Assembly (NCBI GenBank): GCA_963970005.1
Contig: CAXAMN010006557.1
Location: forward strand, 1,314,696 to 1,378,695
DNA from: Durusdinium trenchii
Lineage: Eukaryota; Sar; Dinophyceae; Suessiales; Symbiodiniaceae
Direction of reading: 5' to 3'
DNA: 64,000 bases
In this document: positions 57,998-64,000 of the stretch, in pieces
How the letters are laid out: each line of letters starts with the position of its first letter
Numbering within the stretch: position 1 is the stretch's first letter
Translations under genes and position numbers: made by a program
The notes under the pieces: generated by a model
What the model was told of the DNA's origin: nothing
Databases searched by the model: none
The model's input: the letters and a program-made list of their open reading frames with translations, nothing else

Positions 57998-59108
57998 GTG
58001 AGGAGTGATGTCGAGGATCCAAAGAGGGTGAGGGTGCTTTCCGAAGGCTACTCTAGTGGAATTTTACTGGAGATGTATAGAACTTAAAGTGAACTTGAGG
58101 AACTTTACAGCATATATAAGTAGGGTAAGTATTACATATTATTACTATTATAGTATCTAAATCAACGCTGGGAAAACATGCAAGCAACATACAAATAGAA
58201 ACAATTACTAATTGAATTAGATGTTGGAAATTGTAAGTTTGATGTAACTTGCAGACGTTATCGGCGTTTTGAGCGAAAGCCTCTTGGAACAGAGAAGTGC
58301 ATGGCCCGACCTTATCAACGAAGCAAGCCAGTCACCTATCTTGAATCCTGTGGGCCCTGGCATGTACTCCCGGTTAAGTCCTAAATGTGCTGGTTCCTGG
58401 CCAAAGACATTGACATGAAGATGTTTGGAAAATGACCATGACTTACTTAGCAGTAGCGCAACCTTCGAGCATAATAGAGATTTATTCCTTTGCCTTCTAC
58501 CATCGCGTATATTGAGTTTGTGCTGCAAAGAACAGAAACACACGTTGAAGACGAATCTTCTCCACTGTCACAGATCCATTTAGCCAAGGAATTCACTGAT
58601 CAGCTGCACTGCAACGTGCATGGCTGCTTCGGTGATGGCTTCACCAGGAGCCTAGCGGCGTAGCGTTCGGTGCCTCCCCATGTTTCCGCATGCTCTTTGG
58701 ATGCCACACTCGAGTGACACACTAATGTTGGTTTGGATATAATTACATGCTGTTCCACCGGGAGGATCTCTGCAATTTTCCATGAATTGATATTCATTCC
58801 ATAATTATGGGTTTATTTGGATTCCATATATTAGTTTACAAAGACATCAGCTGTCCCGTTCAATCAGAGCGCAGGAAATTGAAGGCAGTGGAGTTGATGT
58901 TGCCAAAAGATCTCAAGGAGGCTCGAAGGTGACTCGAAGTCCAAGGGTGGTGGCCCGAACCGATTTGGAGGTGGGAACCGAGAGCGTTGAAATCAAACCT
59001 GTGAATTGAGGGGCGAGGGGCGGCGTTTGTAGAATATAGAATGAAGATGAATGAAGGATTGGGGGGTTCTCCTACTTCGCGATGATCATTGATGGAAAAT
59101 GATCAATG
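57998..59108. other. No recognisable gene
   Basis: No coding exon was recognised. Family-1 fold-back copy 6 follows. Confidence 0.4.
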
Positions 59109-59206
59109 CCCAGACACTCCCTGGGACTGCCATATATGCCTACATTGACCCCCAGTCACCCCAATTGATCGGCAGTCCGGACTGGCAGTCCCATGGAATG
59201 TTTGGG
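59109..59206. mobile_element. Fold-back MITE-like element, family 1, copy 6
   Basis: CCCAGACACTCCCTGGGACT at the left and GGCAGTCCCATGGAATG then TTTGGG at the right, with CATATATGCC and GACCCCCAGTCACCCC in the middle. Confidence 0.68.
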
Positions 59207-59564
59207 AATATATGTTTATATAGTACATTATAGTACGTTTGTTTTACTGCATCAAGTGGGAAAATTTTGGGAATGACCCAGTTGCCCAGACGCGACATAC
59301 TGCGACACACTGCGCGAAACACTTCACCAAGCAACAGTGCAGCTGGTGCCGCCTCATGGAAGCGAACAACACATCCCTTTATGGACATATCCCTATGGAC
59401 CACCGCTTCATATCGGAACAGCTAGTAGCTACTCACTTCTTTTTTTTGATCCATAAGACAGCTAGTAGCTTACTATCTGAACCTACCTTCCACCTGTACA
59501 CGGTCAGTCTTCTCCATGCAGTAAGACTCACTGTCAAGACACCCCCACACCTGCCGTGTCCTAG

Positions 59565-59669
59565 GCTGTGGGGCTTGGCCTTGGCGGCGTGGAGCTCCTG
59601 CGCGGCAGGTCAGGCCCGGTGGCCGGGGCGGTCAGGCGAACGCTGCCGGGTCGGACGCAGCTTGTTCAG
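59565..59669 (+). CDS. Exon-like segment, unknown gene
   Basis: GTGTCCTAG|G acceptor and GC donor give exactly 35 codons in phase 0: AVGLGLGGVELLRGRSGPVA then GAVRRTLPGRTQLVQ. A second frame is also open, so the choice rests on phase and composition. Confidence 0.35.
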
Positions 59670-60080
59670 GCAGGTTGGTCTGGCCTCCTTGGCACATGTC
59701 TCAAACAGGTCCACAGAAGCCCTACTTAGTAGAAGCCCTAGTAGAAACCCTAGTACCAGGACCCTCCAGTCGGGGTGCCCTGTTTGGAAGCCGAACGGCC
59801 GGATCCGTGTGGGGTAGTCCGACGCTCCTTGGAGAAGCCCTTTAGGTGGATCCGACGGATCAGACCGTCCCTATAGTTTTGGCCGGTTCATCGAAGGAAT
59901 CATTTGTGTCACTGGACACTGATGGAAAACAAACTGACATAAAGATGCAAGTTTGCCATGCTAACAGACTAAAGAGTGGTGTCGAAAGAAAGACACATAC
60001 ATTTTTAAGCATCTCTATATTCCTCGTACACCTTTGGGTGCGGACCATGTGCCTCCAGTGGAGTTGTGGCAACTCCACAG
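59670..60080. other. No firm gene
   Basis: Contains repeated CCCTAGTA words near 59,730-59,760. Nothing else was recognised. Confidence 0.4.
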
Positions 60081-60148
60081 GCGATTTCTCCGGAGCAGAC
60101 GTAGTGAAGCCGCGCGCGAAACCGGGCGCCTTGGGTGGCTTCTCGTAG
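60081..60148 (+). CDS. Terminal-exon candidate
   Basis: ACTCCACAG|G acceptor; it encodes DFSGADVVKPRAKPGALGGF then S and TAG. It may end the gene to which the preceding island belongs, but the phases do not join directly. Confidence 0.3.
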
Positions 60149-62977
60149 TGACCAGGAGCTGGGTCAACTATTTCTATCCCAGATGGAGTGTTTGGGTATG
60201 ATTGTGTGGAAGAAATGCCTTAGATAAATTGGATATGAAGGGTAGATGCTAGACTGGTAGCCGCTAAACCTTTTCTTGAGTGATTGTTTAATTAGGCGGA
60301 TTTGGGGGGCGTTTGATTTCGAGTATGAACATTATGACCCAACCTGTGCGGGCGCTGCTTTGTGGTGGACGGTTGTGTGGCGATATCAACCCAAGACGGC
60401 CCGGAGCAGTCTTCCAGATGAACACGATGTCCGGTTTGAAGTCAAATCGAGAGACGTGGGTCGGTTGCCCCTGTGTTTTTCTTCATGCTTGCGATGAGGT
60501 CACCAAACATTTGGTTGCAGTCGTGTTCAAACGCCATCAAAAATTGCAAAAGGTTGGTTGCGTCTCAACTGAGCGAGAGTGTCGCAAAAGCATATCAGTC
60601 AAGTTACTCAAAGGAAGCTGGGAAAGCACGCCCAACATCCGTCGGATTCTTTGGTCAACCCTTCTCCCTGGTCAAACAAGATCAAACAAGCACCGATGAA
60701 TTCTCAGGCTGTCGCTGGCAGTAGAGGGGTAAGGACAAATCAAATTCATGACAAGTATAGAAGTACTCGTTTTGCATTGTGAGTCGATGTGTTTCTTACC
60801 TTTGGCATCCTTTGCCTGTGGTCCAATGACGCTTTCCCACAAAAAACATCACAAAAGACTCGGACCACGAGCGTCACCACGTTCGGCCATGTTTAAGCAT
60901 CGCTGGGGGAGACGATCCCATGTCGTATCGTCGGGCTCTCATCTCGCATCGTCCTACAGCGTCCTACTCGTCCTACTTGTTGGGGGCTTGACGCCTTGGA
61001 GGCTTTGCGTCCAAAAGCTTGGAACGCGGAACGCTGGTGCCCTATGTTTCGTGTGCGGTCGTGCGTTTGACGTGTTTCTCATTGTTTCTCTCAATTTAGT
61101 GTAGTGTCTTTGTGTTTCCCCTGTGCAGGGTTTCTCTACCCATTGTTGCTTCTCAGGAAAACTGATTGCACATGTTGTACCTCTTCTTTGACAGCTTTAT
61201 TTTAAGCTTTCGTCCCTCTTTGAAGTCCACACAAAAAGCTGGCGTAGCAAAAACATGTCTGGAACCAGGAAGCTAGTGCAAGAAGGAATGCTATGGATAT
61301 GCTGCCACCACAACCCTATGAGTGGTATGAAAAACATCAGCTGCCATCACATGGATTCAGATCCACTGTGACGTGTCTTGTCCAGTGGCCAGGGACTCTC
61401 CGAAGTGTCGTTGACCATATATTATATAGTATGTGCATAAGTCATATTGTTTTGCTCTCAAAAAAAATAAGAATTCAATCTCCCGTGGTGATATATATAT
61501 ATATATACCTGGACCTTCTTTCGGGGTGTGGCTGGAGGTCCCAAACAGTGGTGGGCTGGGGCGAAACCAGCCAGGTGACCCCGACATGAAGGTGCTGGTA
61601 TATTACGAGATATTTGTTGAATGTGAAGAAAAGCCTTCGTTTGGCTAGGGCAAGGACCTTTCTTAGCCAGAACAGCCCTAGAGACCAATCCCCCACTGCA
61701 CACTCTGCGCATGAAAGACGCAGTGCCAGAGACGCCTCAGATGCTGCACAAGCTGCGCAACAGAAGCAGCAAACAGCGTAGGTCAGAGATGTCAGGCCAA
61801 AGATGTGGAACTTGGATTTGCAAAATCCACACAGGACATATCAGGTAATCCAAAAGATGGAAGCAACATCCCTTTGCGATCGATTTTTTGCCATGTGGTG
61901 CTCCTGTGTTCAGCAAATCCATGTTCGGCTGGACTTCCTCATGACACAGACCAGCAGGAACCGAAAAGTTCGCCTGCAGAAAGGAGCTAGCCAGCTGGGG
62001 CTCACATGCTTCTGGAGCTTATGGTCAGCCAGCTGCGATTCCAAATTGGCAATTGCGCAGGTCATTCTGACTGACACAGGTGATTCCTTGTAAGGCACAA
62101 CATTATAGCAGCATAGCCTAGCTGCTACAGGTTGCTGGATTTCAGGTGATCAGCAGATGTTGCAGTGTCCTATCGAAGACATTTGCTCAGCAACATCCGG
62201 GTGTTGCATGCAAGCCTTTCTTATCTCCTGTCGGGGTGTCCCACGTGCGTTTGCCATTGAGCTGCTAGTTTGCATTTATTTGCTTCACAATGGTCCAGGC
62301 AGTTGCTATGAAATATGCAGTGCAGTCCAGTGTATAAATCTTCGAAGGGATGTTGGGTCTAACACATTTTTGTTCCTTTTAGTCAGGGTATCTTTGTATG
62401 AGCTTGAAGATGGCCAGAGTGGCCTGGGGGTTCTGGTGTCGCACCGCAGGATTTCTTGCCTTAGCAGATTCTCGCAGCCAAGAGGGCCACACGATTGTTC
62501 ATGTCAGACACGAGAGCCCAAGACAAAAATGGCTTCCACAGAAAACGAAGGTAGGCCTCCTCTTGTGTCCACATCCCAACCACTTCTTAGTCGTGATATC
62601 CCTGGGAGTTTAGATTGTTTCAACGTGTGAAGGCACTTCGACCTAGCATTGACTCCATTGGCCGCTGGCCCAGTTGAGTCAAGCTACTCATTGGAGACTC
62701 CGGCTTTCGGTCCAGCAAGGCCCAGCTAGGCACCTCAGACTCTTTCGGAAGAGTCAGACTGGAAGTCTTTGGCTCCCAAACAGAAGTCCCAGGCAAATTT
62801 TGGGGGTCCCCTAAAAAGCACTAGAGGCTTTCATGGAGGTGATTTTTGGAGGACAAATATGGAGTCATAGCGTATATAGTAGAATATACAAGAGGGTCTT
62901 CTAGTAGGAACAAACCAAAAAGAAGATACTGCGACTGCACTTGAGAGCCTTGCTCATTTTACTCTTTGCGCCTGCAG
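60149..62977. other. No firm gene
   Basis: A remnant of fold-back family 1 (CCCAGATGGAGTGTTTGGG) lies at about 60,180. TA runs lie near 61,490. A weak exon-like segment (VSLYELEDGQSGLGVLVSHR) follows an AG|G at about 62,387. No gene is recognised. Confidence 0.38.
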
Positions 62978-63598
62978 CCGGGCACGTTTTGCCGATGCTG
63001 CTGGCCCTGTTGCGACCACATGCTGAAGAGCTGACGCGTGTCCCTTGGGCCAAATCAAATATGCATTGTCAACAAAATTCAATGATCTTATCAAACAACA
63101 ATGTTTGTATATTACGGACAGATTATGTTATATTTACGTACATATATGATCATCTATGTGTATGTATATATATATATTATATATATAGCAGTTCGATTCT
63201 GCAATTATGGAGATTGACCAGACCTGCAACCATCCAGCCAGGCCCTGCAGCATCACTCCACTCAGTCGACTGAATCACCGACGCGCCCAGCTCACGCGTG
63301 CCCTTTCCCGACATCCACAAACAATCATCCCTTCATTGACCATTCAGTGGAGGTCTAGTCTAGTCCATACATCCATCGTGGTCCGTGTAGTACTGTCAAG
63401 TTGACCAGGGTTGAATTTGGGGCTGGTTGGAGAATAGGTAGCGGTTCACCAGATTTGACATGGAACACAATGATGAACACTTAAACCGCTAAACCTGGTT
63501 CTTTTTGCCAGGTTCTGCTGCGTTTCGACTGGGTGCTCTTGTTGATCTTCGGGCTGGTGGTGCAACATTTAACCAGACGACACTTGGCCGTATGGGAG
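62978..63598 (+). CDS. Two exons of a possible membrane transporter, truncated by the window edge or missing exons
   Basis: Exon 1 (62,978-63,039) encodes GHVLPMLLALLRPHAEELTR after GCCTGCAG. Exon 2 (63,512-63,598) encodes VLLRFDWVLLLIFGLVVQHL then TRRHLAVWE after TTTTTGCCAG|G, with a GC donor. They join in phase 0 through a GT-AG intron of 472 bp. The D-W-x-L-L-L-I-F-x-L pattern resembles the conserved helix of the ion-transporter (ArsB/NhaD/CitMHS-type) superfamily, but that is a weak similarity. No other exons were found to the right edge. Confidence 0.4.
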
Positions 63599-63863
63599 GC
63601 AGGGAGCGGGCCAACCTGGCCACAGGTACCTGGTACAACCTGGTACAACCTGGTTAGCCGAGCGAGCTCGAAGCCTCACCCGGCTGAAAGGGACCGTTTC
63701 CTTGTTTGGAACACCTGAAGATCTCCGGAAAAAACGAGGTCATCTCCCGTGTGGGCTGGACAAAACAAACGCCCCTCCGTTTCGATGGTGTGGGTGCGGT
63801 CGAACATGGTCTCAGCCTTGGGGCAGGAGACCTAGAGGGTATCTACTTCACACTCCATGAATG

Positions 63864-63934
63864 TACCTTCAAGGGGTGTCCAATGGAGGTCCCTTAGTGG
63901 TGTAGGGGCTTCCATTGGTGACCCCTTTGAAGGT
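63864..63934. repeat. Long imperfect hairpin
   Basis: ACCTTCAAGGGGTGTCCAAT and ATTGGTGACCCCTTTGAAGG are inverted arms of about 32 bp with a short centre (GTGGTG). It probably represents another fold-back element. Confidence 0.65.
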
Positions 63935-64000
63935 GCTGGTATGACGGTATTTAATGGAGCAACTAGTTGCGTAGGAAAGATAAAGGGAAAGTGCTGAAGG

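Overview
The window looks like nuclear DNA of a dinoflagellate, most likely a Symbiodiniaceae-type alga. The evidence is very low coding density, tiny exons (36-150 bp) separated by long introns, splice donors that are mostly GC or GA rather than GT with acceptors of the form AG|G, high GC at third codon positions inside exons, abundant minisatellites and fold-back repeats, and a copia-type retrotransposon with an unusually long polyprotein. No prokaryotic gene organisation, rRNA, tRNA or CRISPR array was recognised.

The main host gene is a major facilitator superfamily (MFS) transporter of the synaptic-vesicle-2/sugar-transporter type on the + strand. I could chain 15 small exons from 4,798 to 46,664. 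They stay in one frame (371 codons plus stop) and supply transmembrane helices 2-12; the exon for helix 1 and the start codon were not found. The coding part is about 1.1 kb spread over 42 kb. The intron between helices 7 and 8 is about 27 kb and is filled with mobile elements and repeats.

Inside that intron, left to right: a decayed gag-like fragment (about 14.7-15.06 kb); a 10.4-kb insertion (15,064-25,444) flanked by a 115-bp duplication of that gag sequence, carrying several unfamiliar ORFs, a family of short hairpins with a constant GCAGA loop and covarying stems, and a nested block with duplicated coiled-coil exons, an LTR-like sequence and a gag-like ORF; the rest of the decayed gag and a second LTR-like sequence (25.4-27.0 kb); two minisatellites with 60- and 42-bp units (27.6-29.5 kb, with a 10-bp assembly gap); a decayed copia-type gag-pol fragment (29.5-31.0 kb); and an apparently intact copia-type element on the - strand (32,799-41,101) with identical 97-bp LTRs, a 5-bp target duplication, a primer-binding site matching the anticodon loop of initiator tRNA-Met, and a single 2,661-residue ORF.

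Right of the transporter gene (46.7-64 kb) there are scattered exon-like islands on the + strand that probably belong to one or more further multi-exon genes I cannot name, and at the right edge two in-frame exons of a possible membrane transporter. Two families of fold-back (MITE-like) elements are scattered through the window. Splice sites were chosen by eye to keep the reading frame, so exon ends need transcript data for confirmation.
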